NCBI GenBank assembly: GCA_030149325.1
Contig: JASBRS010000062.1
Location: 1-38,716 of the forward strand
Reading direction: 5' to 3'
DNA: 38,716 nt
From: Deinococci bacterium
GTDB taxonomy: Bacteria > Deinococcota > Deinococci > Deinococcales > Trueperaceae
The notes beneath the pieces were generated by a model. That model did no database searches. It was not told where the DNA came from and worked only from the letters and a program-made list of their open reading frames with translations. Both the position numbers and the translations under genes were made by a program. Positions 9,224 through 17,206 of this stretch are shown here, one piece after another; the stretch's first letter is position 1; each line of letters begins with the position of its first letter.

Positions 9224-10368
9224 CGCTCTCGAGGACCGCACGCATCCTGATCGCCGTGTTGCTGCTGGCGGCAGCCGCGTTCTTCTGGGTGAACTTCTTC
9301 AGCCAGGAGCAGCCCTCCAGCGCGCCGACCACGGCCGCGGCCCCCGCCACGAGCCCCACGACGACGGCCACGGCGCCGTCGACGCCGAAGACCACGCCCT
9401 CGGGCACCGCTGCGAACGGCAGCACCTCGGCACCGGCGGCGGGGTCGACGACGACGGCCGCCCCGGCCTCCCCCAGCGGAGCGTCCGGCACCGTCGTGGC
9501 ACCCAGCCGACCGGCCGTCGCCACCCGCGACCTGCAGGTGGCCGAGCTGCCCTTCCTGGTGACCGAGCCGCCTGCCACGGGCAGCGCGGCCAGCAGCAGC
9601 GGCACGGCGGCCACCGGGTCGACGGCCGGGGGCGCGCAGCAGACGGCGTCCGCCCAGCGCATGACGGTCAACCCCTTCTCGCCGATCGTGGTGCAGGCGG
9701 CGGCCGCTCCGGCGCCGCAGCCGGCCTCGCAGCCCCCCGCCTCGCAACAGGTCACCACGGCCGCGGCCCCCGCCCAGGCGGCCCCGCCGAAGCTGGCCGA
9801 GGCCCCGGCGCCGCAGCCGGTGGCACCGCCGCCCCCGCAGGCGAGCGGGCTGCCGCGCGCGCTGCCGTCGGGCATGCTGCCGACGACGCCCGGCGTGCTG
9901 CAGTCGACGCGCGCTCAGGCGACCTCGGCGGCGCCGAAGGATCTCGGCTCGGTCGCCGCCGTACAGGTGCCCGAGAACGGGACCTCCTCGGCCGGCGGGC
10001 TGGCAGCCGTGTCGCAGTCGGGCACGCTCGCCGGCGGCCCCTCGGTCCCGAACGTGCTCGGCCCCGGTCAGGCGACGCAGGCGAGCTCCAATCCGAGCAA
10101 CCCCGGCAACGGCAACGCGCCACTCCAGGCGGGCAACGACTCGCTGAGCCGCTACCTGCGTGACAACAACGTCCGCTTCACCGGGACCGTCCTCGGGCCC
10201 GTCAGCGTGGGCGTGTTCCGCTCCGATCAGTACAAGACCCCCGTGGTGGTCCCGCTCGGACAGGATCTGCCCGACACCAAGATCACCCTGACCGACCTCC
10301 GTGGGCACGAAGCCGTGTTCACCTTGAACGACGCGACGCAGAGCCTCTCCTTGGATCTCAGGCGGTGA
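9220..10368 (+). CDS. PilW/PilP-like periplasmic linker of the pilus secretin
   Basis: 382-residue protein in the slot held by pilP in Proteobacteria and pilW in Thermus. It has an N-terminal TM anchor (about 8-27), a roughly 280-residue low-complexity region rich in Ala, Thr, Ser, Pro and Gln, and a small C-terminal domain (about 318-382). The latter has the look of a PilP/TonB-box-type beta domain: FTGTVLGPVSVGVFR, then PVVVPLGQDLPDTKI. The long disordered stretch could span a thick periplasm or peptidoglycan layer. The GTG start overlaps the pilO stop (GTGA), with GGAGGGGCGGCGGGACA upstream. The role is inferred from operon position, the anchor and the C-terminal domain. The name is left blank because PilW also denotes an unrelated minor pilin. 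Confidence 0.75.
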   Translation: MTLSRTARILIAVLLLAAAAFFWVNFFSQEQPSSAPTTAAAPATSPTTTATAPSTPKTTPSGTAANGSTSAPAAGSTTTAAPASPSGASGTVVAPSRPAVATRDLQVAELPFLVTEPPATGSAASSSGTAATGSTAGGAQQTASAQRMTVNPFSPIVVQAAAAPAPQPASQPPASQQVTTAAAPAQAAPPKLAEAPAPQPVAPPPPQASGLPRALPSGMLPTTPGVLQSTRAQATSAAPKDLGSVAAVQVPENGTSSAGGLAAVSQSGTLAGGPSVPNVLGPGQATQASSNPSNPGNGNAPLQAGNDSLSRYLRDNNVRFTGTVLGPVSVGVFRSDQYKTPVVVPLGQDLPDTKITLTDLRGHEAVFTLNDATQSLSLDLRR

Positions 10369-10370
10369 TC

Positions 10371-11861
10371 ATGAAACGTATCCTGGTCCTCCTCACGTTC
10401 CTCGCTCTGGCGGGCCTCGCCCTGGCTCAGACGCAGCCTGCGCCCCTGCCGAACGACCCCAAGTTCGATCAGCCGGTCGAGCTCACGACGGGGGTCAACG
10501 GTGAGTCGTTGCGGGCGATGGTCTCCGCCCTGGCCCAGTCGGTCGGCCTCACGGCCATCGTCAACGACGTGCCCGACAAGACCATCACCTACGACATCGG
10601 CTCGCCGAAGCCGTTCCGTCAGGTCTGGAACATCGTGTTGACGCTCAACGACCTCGACTACGCCCTGCTGCCCAACGACGTGGTGGTGGTCGGGCCGACC
10701 GCGGTCGTGGCCAAGGTGCAGCCGAAGCCGGCCGAGCCGGCGACGACGCAGGCCCAGACTCCCCCGCCGCCGGAGAGCGTGCAGCGCTTCTACAAGGTCA
10801 ACAGCGACCCCACGCAGGTCGTCGCGATCCTCCAGCGTGCCGTCCCCGGGCTGAACGTGCAGGCCCTGCCCGGCGTCAAGAGCATCGTGGTGGTCGCGCC
10901 GCAGACGACGCAGGACAAGGTGCAGTCGCTGCTGCAGCAGTTCGACACGGTGGCCCAGACCGAACCGCTCGAGCAGCGCACCTACCAGCTCTCCAACGCC
11001 AACGCCGAGGACCTCGCCAAGACGCTCCAGGACAGTGGCGTGGTGACGGCCGCGCCCACGAGCGCCAACGGCACGACGAGCTCCACCACCAGCACGCAGG
11101 ACTTCAAGGTGGTCGCCGACAAGCGCACCAACAGCCTCATCGTGACGGCCACGGCCCCGGTGCAGGCGCGCATCGCCGAGCTGATCCCCAAGCTCGACAT
11201 CCCGCAGAAGCAGGTCAACATCCAGGTACGTATCCAGGAGGTCACCAACTCGACCGCCTACGACCTGGGCCTCGACCTGACCAGCGCCAAGTTCGGCAAC
11301 CTGGCGGCTTCGATCCTCGACACCGGGCTGAAATTCGTGTTCGACATGAACACCGTCTCCCCCCTCAACATCAACGCGGTGCTCAATGCGCTGGAGAAGC
11401 AGGGGCTGTCGCGCACGGTGGATGACAGCAACATCACGGTGCTGGACAACGAGACGGGCACCATCCAGTCGGGCGGCACCATCTTCATCAGCATCCCCGG
11501 CGCCAACCAGAACATCGAGCGCACCATCCCCTACGGCGTCCAGGTCGACGTCACGCCGCGCATCGCCAACGACGGCCGGGTGACGCTGGTCATCAGCGCC
11601 AAGGTGGAGGACGTGCTGTCGACGACCAACGACCCGAGCTTCCTGAACCTCTCGACCCGCGCCGTGACCTCCACGGTCACGCTGGCCCCCGGTCAGACCG
11701 CCCTCCTCGGCGGGCTGCTCCAGAACAGCCTGACGGTCGACAAGAAGAAGCTCCCCATCATCGGCGCCATCCCGATCATCGGCGACCTGCTCGGCAGCAC
11801 CTCGAGCACGAACAAGAGCTCGGACTTGCTGCTGGTCGTCAACGCGCAGACCATCGAGTAG
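10371..11861 (+). CDS. pilQ: Type IV pilus secretin PilQ
   Basis: Outer-membrane secretin that forms the gated channel for pili and for incoming DNA. A signal peptide MKRILVLLTFLALAGLALAQ is followed by an STN/N0 domain (about 30-105), N1-type domains (RFYKVNSDPTQVVAILQ, about 140-200; RTYQLSNANAEDLAKTLQ, about 203-280), then the secretin barrel (about 330-490) with ERTIPYGVQVDVTPRI and the typical end LPIIGAIPIIGDLLGS. The 496-residue length is clearly shorter than Thermus PilQ (about 750 residues), so fewer periplasmic rings are expected. I prefer ATG 10371, 5 nt after GGCGG, which gives a clean signal peptide; GTG 10365, overlapping the upstream stop, is an alternative adding two residues. 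A strong terminator hairpin follows. Confidence 0.94.
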   Translation: MKRILVLLTFLALAGLALAQTQPAPLPNDPKFDQPVELTTGVNGESLRAMVSALAQSVGLTAIVNDVPDKTITYDIGSPKPFRQVWNIVLTLNDLDYALLPNDVVVVGPTAVVAKVQPKPAEPATTQAQTPPPPESVQRFYKVNSDPTQVVAILQRAVPGLNVQALPGVKSIVVVAPQTTQDKVQSLLQQFDTVAQTEPLEQRTYQLSNANAEDLAKTLQDSGVVTAAPTSANGTTSSTTSTQDFKVVADKRTNSLIVTATAPVQARIAELIPKLDIPQKQVNIQVRIQEVTNSTAYDLGLDLTSAKFGNLAASILDTGLKFVFDMNTVSPLNINAVLNALEKQGLSRTVDDSNITVLDNETGTIQSGGTIFISIPGANQNIERTIPYGVQVDVTPRIANDGRVTLVISAKVEDVLSTTNDPSFLNLSTRAVTSTVTLAPGQTALLGGLLQNSLTVDKKKLPIIGAIPIIGDLLGSTSSTNKSSDLLLVVNAQTIE

Positions 11862-11884
11862 CCGACTCCGCACCACCGAGATCC

Positions 11885-11924
11885 CGAAGGGCCCGCCCGG
11901 CGACGCTGCCGGGCGGGCCCTTCG
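11885..11924 (+). terminator. Hairpin terminator after pilQ
   Basis: A perfect 17-bp stem (11885-11901 with 11908-11924), CGAAGGGCCCGCCCGGC, and a 6-nt GACGCT loop lie 23 bp after the pilQ stop. There is no U-run beyond the two T of the stem, but the extreme stability and position between two transcription units support termination. Its symmetry means it could act in either direction. Confidence 0.75.
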
Positions 11925-11974
11925 CTGGCCTCCGGCCCGGCGCGAACGCCCTCCGGGACGGGGCGGAAGCGTGA

Positions 11975-11980
11975 TACATT
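11975..11980 (+). promoter_or_regulatory. Leaderless-type -10 box of the aro operon
   Basis: TACATT lies 6 nt before the aroC ATG and has no Shine-Dalgarno sequence after it. With normal spacing, transcription would begin at or within a base of the start codon. It sits just after the pilQ terminator, so the aro genes form their own unit. Confidence 0.6.
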
Positions 11981-11986
11981 ACCTGA

Positions 11987-13144
11987 ATGCTGAGGTACCT
12001 GTCCGCCGGCGAGTCGCACGGCCCGAACCTGAGCGTGATCCTCGAGGGCCTCCCCGCCGGGCTCGCCCTGCAGGCGGAGCGCGACATCGATCCCTGGCTG
12101 CGGCGCCGGCAGGGCGGCTACGGCCGCGGGCGCCGGCAGCTCATCGAGTCCGACCGCGCGGAGCTGCTCGGCGGCGTGCGCGCCGGCCGGACCACCGGCG
12201 CGCCGCTGGCGCTGCGCATCGAGAACCGCGACTGGCAGAACTGGCGCGAGGTCATGGACCCGGCGCCGGGCAACGAGCCGCGCAAGCGCGCGGTCACACA
12301 GCCGCGCCCCGGTCACGCCGACCTGGCCGGCGGCATCAAGTACGGTCACAAGGACCTGCGCGACGTTCTGGAGCGCGCCTCGGCCCGTGAGACGGCCAGC
12401 CGGGTGGCGGCCGGAGCGGTGGCGCTGCGGCTGTTGGAGGCGTTGGGCGTCCAGGGGGCCACGAGGGTGGTCAGCCTGGGCGGCATCGACTGCGACGGCG
12501 GCATGGACTGGGAGCGTCTCGAGGCGCTCGACGAGAGCCCGCTGCGCTGCTTCGATCGCGGTGCCGAGGACGCTGTCATCGACCGCATCGACCGCGCCAA
12601 GACCGAAGGCGACACCCTCGGCGGCGTGGTGGAGACGCGCTTCCGCAACCTCCCCATCGGCCTGGGGAGCCACGTCCAGTGGGACCGCAAGCTCGACGGG
12701 CGGCTGGCGCAGGCGGTCATGAGCATCCCGGCGATCAAGGGCGTCGAGATCGGCGACGGCTGGCGCGCCGCGTCGCTGCCGGGCAGTCAGGTCCACGACG
12801 CCATCTTCCTCCGCGATCCCGACGGCTACGTGCGTGACAGCAACCGCTCCGGCGGGCTCGAGGGCGGCATCACCACGGGCTCGGAGCTGGTGGTACGTGC
12901 CGCCATGAAGCCGATCGCGACGCTCATGCAGCCGCTTCCCACCGTCGACGTCGTGACCCACGAGGTGGCCGACGCCTCGCGCGAGCGCTCCGACCACACC
13001 GCGGTCCCGGCGGCCTCGATCGTGGTCCTCGCCATGGCCGCGTTGACGCTGGCGTCGGCCGTCCTGGAGAAGTTCGGCGGCGATACCGTCCGCGAGCTCA
13101 CCGAGCGCCTGGAGGCTCACCGACAGTACGTGGCGTCGTACTGA
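11987..13144 (+). CDS. aroC: Chorismate synthase AroC
   Basis: Converts 5-enolpyruvylshikimate-3-phosphate to chorismate with reduced FMN, the last step of the shikimate pathway. The 385-residue length is standard. Conserved blocks are the N-terminal RYLSAGESHG (3-12), the RPGHADLAGGIKYGHKDLRD segment (about 106-125), the ERASARETASRVAAGAV segment next to it, LPGSQVHDAIF (about 264-274) and NRSGGLEGGITTG (about 286-298), all at expected positions. It begins an operon with aroK (9-bp gap), aroB and aroQ. The ATG is set by the N-terminal signature and by the -10 box 6 nt upstream. Confidence 0.97.
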   Translation: MLRYLSAGESHGPNLSVILEGLPAGLALQAERDIDPWLRRRQGGYGRGRRQLIESDRAELLGGVRAGRTTGAPLALRIENRDWQNWREVMDPAPGNEPRKRAVTQPRPGHADLAGGIKYGHKDLRDVLERASARETASRVAAGAVALRLLEALGVQGATRVVSLGGIDCDGGMDWERLEALDESPLRCFDRGAEDAVIDRIDRAKTEGDTLGGVVETRFRNLPIGLGSHVQWDRKLDGRLAQAVMSIPAIKGVEIGDGWRAASLPGSQVHDAIFLRDPDGYVRDSNRSGGLEGGITTGSELVVRAAMKPIATLMQPLPTVDVVTHEVADASRERSDHTAVPAASIVVLAMAALTLASAVLEKFGGDTVRELTERLEAHRQYVASY

Positions 13145-13153
13145 GGCCGTGCC

Positions 13154-13714
13154 ATGGCCCGCCGCTACCATCCCCCCGAGCGACCGGTCACCTGGGTGGC
13201 CATGGCCGGGTTCATGGGCACCGGCAAGAGCCGCATCGGCTGGGAGCTGTCGAGGCGCCTCAGCCTCACCTTCATCGACATCGACCGCGTGATCGAACGC
13301 ATCAGCAACCTGCGGATCGCCGACATCTTCGAGCTCTACGGCGAGGAGGTCTTCCGCGAGTACGAGACCGAGGTGGTGCGCCGCTGCGTCCGCCTCGACG
13401 AGGTGGTGGTCTCGACCGGGGGCGGCACCGTCACGCGTGAGATCAACCGACAGTTGCTGCGGGAGCGCGGGCCGGTGGTGGTGCTGAGCGCCACGCCGGA
13501 GACCATCTTCCGGCGCACGCGCCGTCACCGCCGACCGTTGCTCGAGCTCGGCGACCCGGAGGAGCGCATCCGGCAGTTGATGGCGGCGCGTGAGGAGGCC
13601 TACCGCGCCGTCGCGAGCTTCACGGTGTCGACCGACGGACGGGACTCGGAGGACGTGGTCGACGACATCGTAGAGAGGTTGGAGACGTGGGCGAGCGAGC
13701 ACCCAGCCACCTGA
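13154..13714 (+). CDS. aroK: Shikimate kinase AroK
   Basis: Phosphorylates shikimate at O3 using ATP. 186 residues. The P-loop is [12 protein letters not shown] (about 18-29), the shikimate-binding Asp lies in FIDIDRVIE (about 40-48), and VSTGGGTV (about 91-98) is the Walker-B-like GGG motif. The lid region contains [10 protein letters not shown], with the expected arginines. An N-terminal extension of about 12 residues ([12 protein letters not shown]) precedes the first strand. The gene starts 9 bp after aroC and overlaps aroB by 28 nt. Confidence 0.95.
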   Translation: MARRYHPPERPVTWVAMAGFMGTGKSRIGWELSRRLSLTFIDIDRVIERISNLRIADIFELYGEEVFREYETEVVRRCVRLDEVVVSTGGGTVTREINRQLLRERGPVVVLSATPETIFRRTRRHRRPLLELGDPEERIRQLMAAREEAYRAVASFTVSTDGRDSEDVVDDIVERLETWASEHPAT

Positions 13715-14772
13715 TCCGCGTCGAGGTCCGTCCCCCCTACCCCGTCACGGTCGGGGAGGGCCTGCTGGCGCAGGTCGCGGCGACCGTCGAGGAGCAGCGC
13801 GTGGCCATCGTCAGCGACGCGGTCGTGGCCGGGCGCTACCTCGCCGACCTGGAGGCAACGCTGTCCGGTGCCGGCAAGGTGGTATCGGCCCACGTGGTTC
13901 CGGCGGGCGAGGCCAGCAAGTCCGCGCGCCACTGGCTCGAGCTCCAGCGCGCCTTCGCCAGGGGCGGGCTCGACCGCGCCTCGGCCGTGGTCGCGCTCGG
14001 AGGCGGGGTGGTGGGCGACCTCGCCGGCTTCGCCGCCGCGACCTACCTGCGCGGCGTCGCCTGGTATCAGCTCCCGACCTCCCTGCTGGCCATGGTCGAC
14101 GCCAGCGTGGGCGGCAAGACGGCTATCGACCTGCCCGAGGGCAAGAACCTGACGGGCGCCTTCTGGCAGCCGCGCGCCGTGATCGCCGACGTCGCCACCC
14201 TGGCGACGCTCCCGGAGACCGAGCTGCGGCAGGGTGCGGTCGAGCTGTTCAAGCACGGGCTCCTGGCCGACCGCTCGCTCCTCGACGATTTCGACGCGAC
14301 GTTCGGCAGCTCTCCTCGCTCACCGGGTGCGCTGGCCGACGCCATCGCCCGCTCCGTCGCCGTCAAGGCAGCGATCGTGGCCGCCGACGAACGCGAGGGC
14401 GGCGTGCGCGCGCACCTCAACCTCGGACACACCCTGGCCCACGCCCTGGAGGCCGTCAGCGGCCACCGCCTGACGCACGGCGACGCCGTGGCCTACGGCC
14501 TGCACTTCGCCGCCCTGCTCGGACGGCAGCGCGGCCACGAGGACGTGACCGGCGCCACCTCGCGGCTGCTGGCGTGGGTCCGTCCGGCCCCCCTGGGGGT
14601 CACCGAACTCGCCGCGCTCCTCCCCACCATGGCGCGCGACAAGAAGAACCTGCGCGGACGGCGACGCTTCGTGCTGCTGCGTGCCGTCGGCGAGCCCTGC
14701 ATCGTCGACGATGTCAGCGAGCCCGAGCTGGAGCGCGCCTGGGGGGCGCTGCTGGAGGAGGTAGGCGCATGA
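13687..14772 (+). CDS. aroB: 3-dehydroquinate synthase AroB
   Basis: NAD+- and metal-dependent cyclisation of DAHP to 3-dehydroquinate. 361 residues. The nucleotide-binding block is [21 protein letters not shown] cut here at [19 protein letters not shown] (about 101-119), followed by [20 protein letters not shown]. Metal ligands are the Glu in the [12 protein letters not shown] segment (about 179-190), the first His of HTLAHALE (about 249-256) and the His of LTHGDAV (about 262-268). The GTG start at 13687 lies inside the end of aroK with GAGAGG/GGAG just upstream. The stop overlaps the aroQ ATG by 4 nt. Confidence 0.95.
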   Translation: MGERAPSHLIRVEVRPPYPVTVGEGLLAQVAATVEEQRVAIVSDAVVAGRYLADLEATLSGAGKVVSAHVVPAGEASKSARHWLELQRAFARGGLDRASAVVALGGGVVGDLAGFAAATYLRGVAWYQLPTSLLAMVDASVGGKTAIDLPEGKNLTGAFWQPRAVIADVATLATLPETELRQGAVELFKHGLLADRSLLDDFDATFGSSPRSPGALADAIARSVAVKAAIVAADEREGGVRAHLNLGHTLAHALEAVSGHRLTHGDAVAYGLHFAALLGRQRGHEDVTGATSRLLAWVRPAPLGVTELAALLPTMARDKKNLRGRRRFVLLRAVGEPCIVDDVSEPELERAWGALLEEVGA

Positions 14773-15200
14773 TCCTGGTCCTGAACGGTCCCAACCTGAA
14801 CCTGCTGGGGAGGCGCGAGCCCGAGGTCTACGGCCGCGCGACCCTGGCCGACCTCGAACGGGCGTGCCACGACGCCGGTCGCGAGCTCGGCGTGGAGGTG
14901 GTGTGCCGCCAGAGCAACCACGAGGGGCAGCTCATCGACTGGCTCCACGGTGCCGCCGCCGAGGGCGCCACCGGGGTGGTGCTCAACCCGGGCGGCTACA
15001 CCCACACCTCGGTGGCGCTGCGCGACGCCATCGCCGGCATCGCCGTGCCGGTGATCGAGGTGCACCTGTCCAACGTGCACGCGCGCGAGCGCTTCCGGCA
15101 TCGCAGCCTGGTGGCCGGCGTGTGCCTGGGGAGCGTCCTGGGGCTCGGCGTCGACGGCTACCGGTTGGCCGTACGCCACCTGGCGACCGCCTCGGGCTAG
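14769..15200 (+). CDS. aroQ: Type II 3-dehydroquinate dehydratase AroQ
   Basis: Dehydrates 3-dehydroquinate to 3-dehydroshikimate in the shikimate pathway. 143 residues, the dodecamer-forming type II family. The N-terminal signature [18 protein letters not shown] (5-22) carries the catalytic lid arginine and tyrosine; [15 protein letters not shown] (about 74-88) and [17 protein letters not shown] (about 98-114) are the other active-site blocks. The ATG overlaps the aroB stop (ATGA), making this the end of the aroC-K-B-Q operon. The following 78-bp gap has an imperfect GGGGACGCC/GGCGTCGCCCC hairpin that may be a weak terminator. Confidence 0.96.
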   Translation: MILVLNGPNLNLLGRREPEVYGRATLADLERACHDAGRELGVEVVCRQSNHEGQLIDWLHGAAAEGATGVVLNPGGYTHTSVALRDAIAGIAVPVIEVHLSNVHARERFRHRSLVAGVCLGSVLGLGVDGYRLAVRHLATASG

Positions 15201-15266
15201 GCGCCCCAGGGGACGCCCTCGGCGTCGCCCCCCCATGTGGTGGTACCGGCGCCCACCGCCTAGGTC

Positions 15267-15272
15267 TAGGCT
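15267..15272 (+). promoter_or_regulatory. Leaderless-type -10 box of the first minor-pilin operon
   Basis: TAGGCT lies 6 nt before the GTG start of the first pilin gene. The second minor-pilin operon has the near-identical TAGCCT 5 nt before its start (21602-21607), which suggests the two promoters share an origin or control. Confidence 0.5.
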
Positions 15273-15278
15273 GCGGAC

Positions 15279-15743
15279 GTGCGTGGACTCGCTGGCTTCA
15301 CCCTCATCGAGCTGTTGATCGTCCTGGCGATCACCGGCGTGCTGGTCGCCATCGCCGCCGTCTCGATCCACCCCGACCGGATGGCCGTCAACCAGGCCGC
15401 CACCGGACTGGTCAACTCGGTGGCGCAGGCGCGCTTCGAAGCCCTCAAGGAGAACACCAACGCCGGGATCCAGTTCTCCACCAGCGGCTCCGGCAGCTAC
15501 ACCATCTGCCTCGACCAGAACCTCGACGGAGCCTGCGATTCGGGCTCGAACATCGCCACCGTCACCTTCGGCACCCGCGAACACCCGAAGGTCGAGCTCA
15601 CCAACGCCACCTCGGCCACGGTGATGTTCGACCGGCGCGGCGTCGCGTTGTCGTCCGGGGCCGTCGTCACGCTCTCCAATCCCAGCGGCTCCTACACCCG
15701 CAACGTCGCGATCCTCGCGACCGGAAAGGCGGAGGTGCAATGA
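15279..15743 (+). CDS. GspH/FimT-type minor pilin (PilA1-like)
   Basis: 154-residue prepilin. The type III signal is MRGLAG, cleaved before FTLIELLIVLAI, with Glu at mature position 5 as needed for pilus assembly. One long N-terminal helix is followed by a GspH/FimT-type C-terminal domain containing the cysteine pair of the TICLDQNLDGACD segment. It starts at GTG without a ribosome-binding site but 6 nt after TAGGCT, so it is probably leaderless. It is the first of four pilin genes in the Thermus order pilA1-pilA2-pilA3-comZ. It would be a minor, fibre-initiating subunit rather than the major pilin, by family and context. Confidence 0.85.
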   Translation: MRGLAGFTLIELLIVLAITGVLVAIAAVSIHPDRMAVNQAATGLVNSVAQARFEALKENTNAGIQFSTSGSGSYTICLDQNLDGACDSGSNIATVTFGTREHPKVELTNATSATVMFDRRGVALSSGAVVTLSNPSGSYTRNVAILATGKAEVQ

Positions 15744-16366
15744 CAGGACGTCGGGCCCGGGAGGGTCTGTCCGTGATCGAGATGCTCATCGCCCTGGCGA
15801 TCATCGGCATCGCCTTCGGGGCCCTGGCCCTGGTGCAGGTGAGCAACCTGCGCGCGAGCTCGCGCTCGCGCCTGACGACCGACGTCAAGGCCGTCGCCAA
15901 CCAGGTTCTGGAGAAGCAGATGGGCCAGGTGCTGCGCGTCGACCAGGTCACCGCGCCGGGCAACAGCGACTGCGCCGTCGCCACCGCCGACGAGATCGAC
16001 ACCAGCGGCGGCACCACCACCTACAAGTGCTTCTGGTTCACCGACTACTACTGGCAGTGCCCCTCGCTCTCCGGCGGAGCCGGGTGGGCGAGCTACTACC
16101 AGGGCACCCGCACGGCGCTGCGCACGGTGACGTGCAGCCGGTCCTACACCTCCACCACCGCGAACGGCGACGTAGCGGTCACCGTCAACATCCAGGGCGG
16201 CAACGGGGTGCCCGGCGAGGGCCTGCTGAACGTGTCCGTCACGGCGAAGCACGCCCTCGGACCCAGCATCACGCTGGGCGACACCGTCACCTGCTACGAC
16301 GTCTACCCGTCGCCGGCCGTGAACACGCCGGCGCCCTGCCCGGAGCCTGGCCATGGCCGTCCCTGA
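15740..16366 (+). CDS. PilV/GspI-type minor pilin (PilA2-like)
   Basis: 208-residue prepilin with signal MTGRRAREG, cleaved before LSVIEMLIALAIIGIAFG, and Glu at mature position 5. The C-terminal domain is rich in Tyr, Trp, Thr and Ser and has several Cys (DCAVATA, YKCFWF, WQCPS, TVTCSR, TVTCYDV, APCPEP), which suggests disulfides. The ATG overlaps the upstream stop (ATGA) and follows GGAGG by 4 nt. Operon position matches pilA2 of Thermus; sequence outside the N-terminal helix is not conserved enough to assign a finer role. Confidence 0.8.
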   Translation: MTGRRAREGLSVIEMLIALAIIGIAFGALALVQVSNLRASSRSRLTTDVKAVANQVLEKQMGQVLRVDQVTAPGNSDCAVATADEIDTSGGTTTYKCFWFTDYYWQCPSLSGGAGWASYYQGTRTALRTVTCSRSYTSTTANGDVAVTVNIQGGNGVPGEGLLNVSVTAKHALGPSITLGDTVTCYDVYPSPAVNTPAPCPEPGHGRP

Positions 16367-17198
16367 CCCCCGCAGACACGCCCGAGTCCGTGCCCGCCGA
16401 CGCGGCGAGGCCGGCTTCTCGATCACCGAGGTGCTGATCGCCGCCGCCGTGCTGGTGGTCGTGTTGGGCATCGTGGCGATCTACTTCGGCCAGCAGGCGA
16501 CCCTCACCAAGCGCACGCAGGCCCGCAGCGACACCCAGGACCGAGCCCGCCTGGTGATGCAGCTCCTCACCCAGGACCTGTCGTTGACCGGCGGCAAGAC
16601 CTACATCCGCTCCGACGGCAGCATGGACCTGACGGCCAGCCTCGCGAAGTGCCCCGACTACACCGACCCTACCAGCGGCCACCTCATCTCCCCCTGCCTG
16701 CTCGTCGTCAACAACGGTGTCCAGGACAGCCTGTCGATGATGTACGTCAACAGCCTGCGGTCGACCACCGACGCCTGCCGCACGGTCGCCTACCGGTTCA
16801 ACGGCAACACCCTCGAGCGCTACGACGCCTCGTTCTCGTGCACCACCGGAACCAGCCTGGTCGACCCGAGCAGCACCAGCCTGACGTTCAATCCCGTCGC
16901 CGACGACATCCTCGCGGTCGACGTGGCCCTCACCTGTTCGAGCTCCACGGCGACCGGGACGACGCTGGCCCAGTACCCGGACGAGGCGTCGTGCCCCTAC
17001 GGCAGCGCCTATCCGCGCTCGGCCACCGTCACCGTCGTCGCCGAGTCGAAGATCCCCGTTCCCGGCACCGCCTCGCGTGTCATCGACACCTCCACCGACG
17101 GGATCACCGGGGAGACGGGCAAGGTCACCTGCCCCACCGATCGCTTCTGCTACGAGATCACGCAGCAGGTCCTGCTGCCCAACCTGAAGGAGGGTTAG
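16353..17198 (+). CDS. PilW/GspJ-type minor pilin (PilA3-like)
   Basis: 281-residue prepilin with a 21-residue charged leader, ending RRGEAG, cleaved before FSITEVLIAAAVLVVVLG; Glu is at mature position 5. The QDRARLVMQLLTQDLSLTGG segment is typical of PilW/GspJ proteins. The remaining domain is Thr/Ser/Asp-rich with cysteines near CPDYTD, SPCLLV, DACRTV, FSCTTG, LTCSSS, ASCPYG, VTCPTD and FCYEI, so disulfide stabilisation is likely. It overlaps the upstream gene by 14 nt and is followed 8 bp later by the large comZ-like gene. Confidence 0.8.
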   Translation: MAVPDPRRHARVRARRRGEAGFSITEVLIAAAVLVVVLGIVAIYFGQQATLTKRTQARSDTQDRARLVMQLLTQDLSLTGGKTYIRSDGSMDLTASLAKCPDYTDPTSGHLISPCLLVVNNGVQDSLSMMYVNSLRSTTDACRTVAYRFNGNTLERYDASFSCTTGTSLVDPSSTSLTFNPVADDILAVDVALTCSSSTATGTTLAQYPDEASCPYGSAYPRSATVTVVAESKIPVPGTASRVIDTSTDGITGETGKVTCPTDRFCYEITQQVLLPNLKEG

Positions 17199-17206
17199 GA
17201 GTCGCC

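Noticed and set aside
10227-11876. 549-codon open frame on the minus strand opposite pilQ
   Set aside because: Asp/Val/Arg/His-rich with no domain; pilQ on the plus strand explains the coding signal.
11693-13702. 669-codon open frame on the minus strand opposite aroC and aroK
   Set aside because: Runs across three well-conserved plus-strand genes and a terminator, with biased composition; a shadow frame.
15201-15278. Strong terminator after aroQ
   Set aside because: The GGGGACGCC/GGCGTCGCCCC hairpin has a bulge and no U-run, so it is mentioned only as a possible weak terminator.
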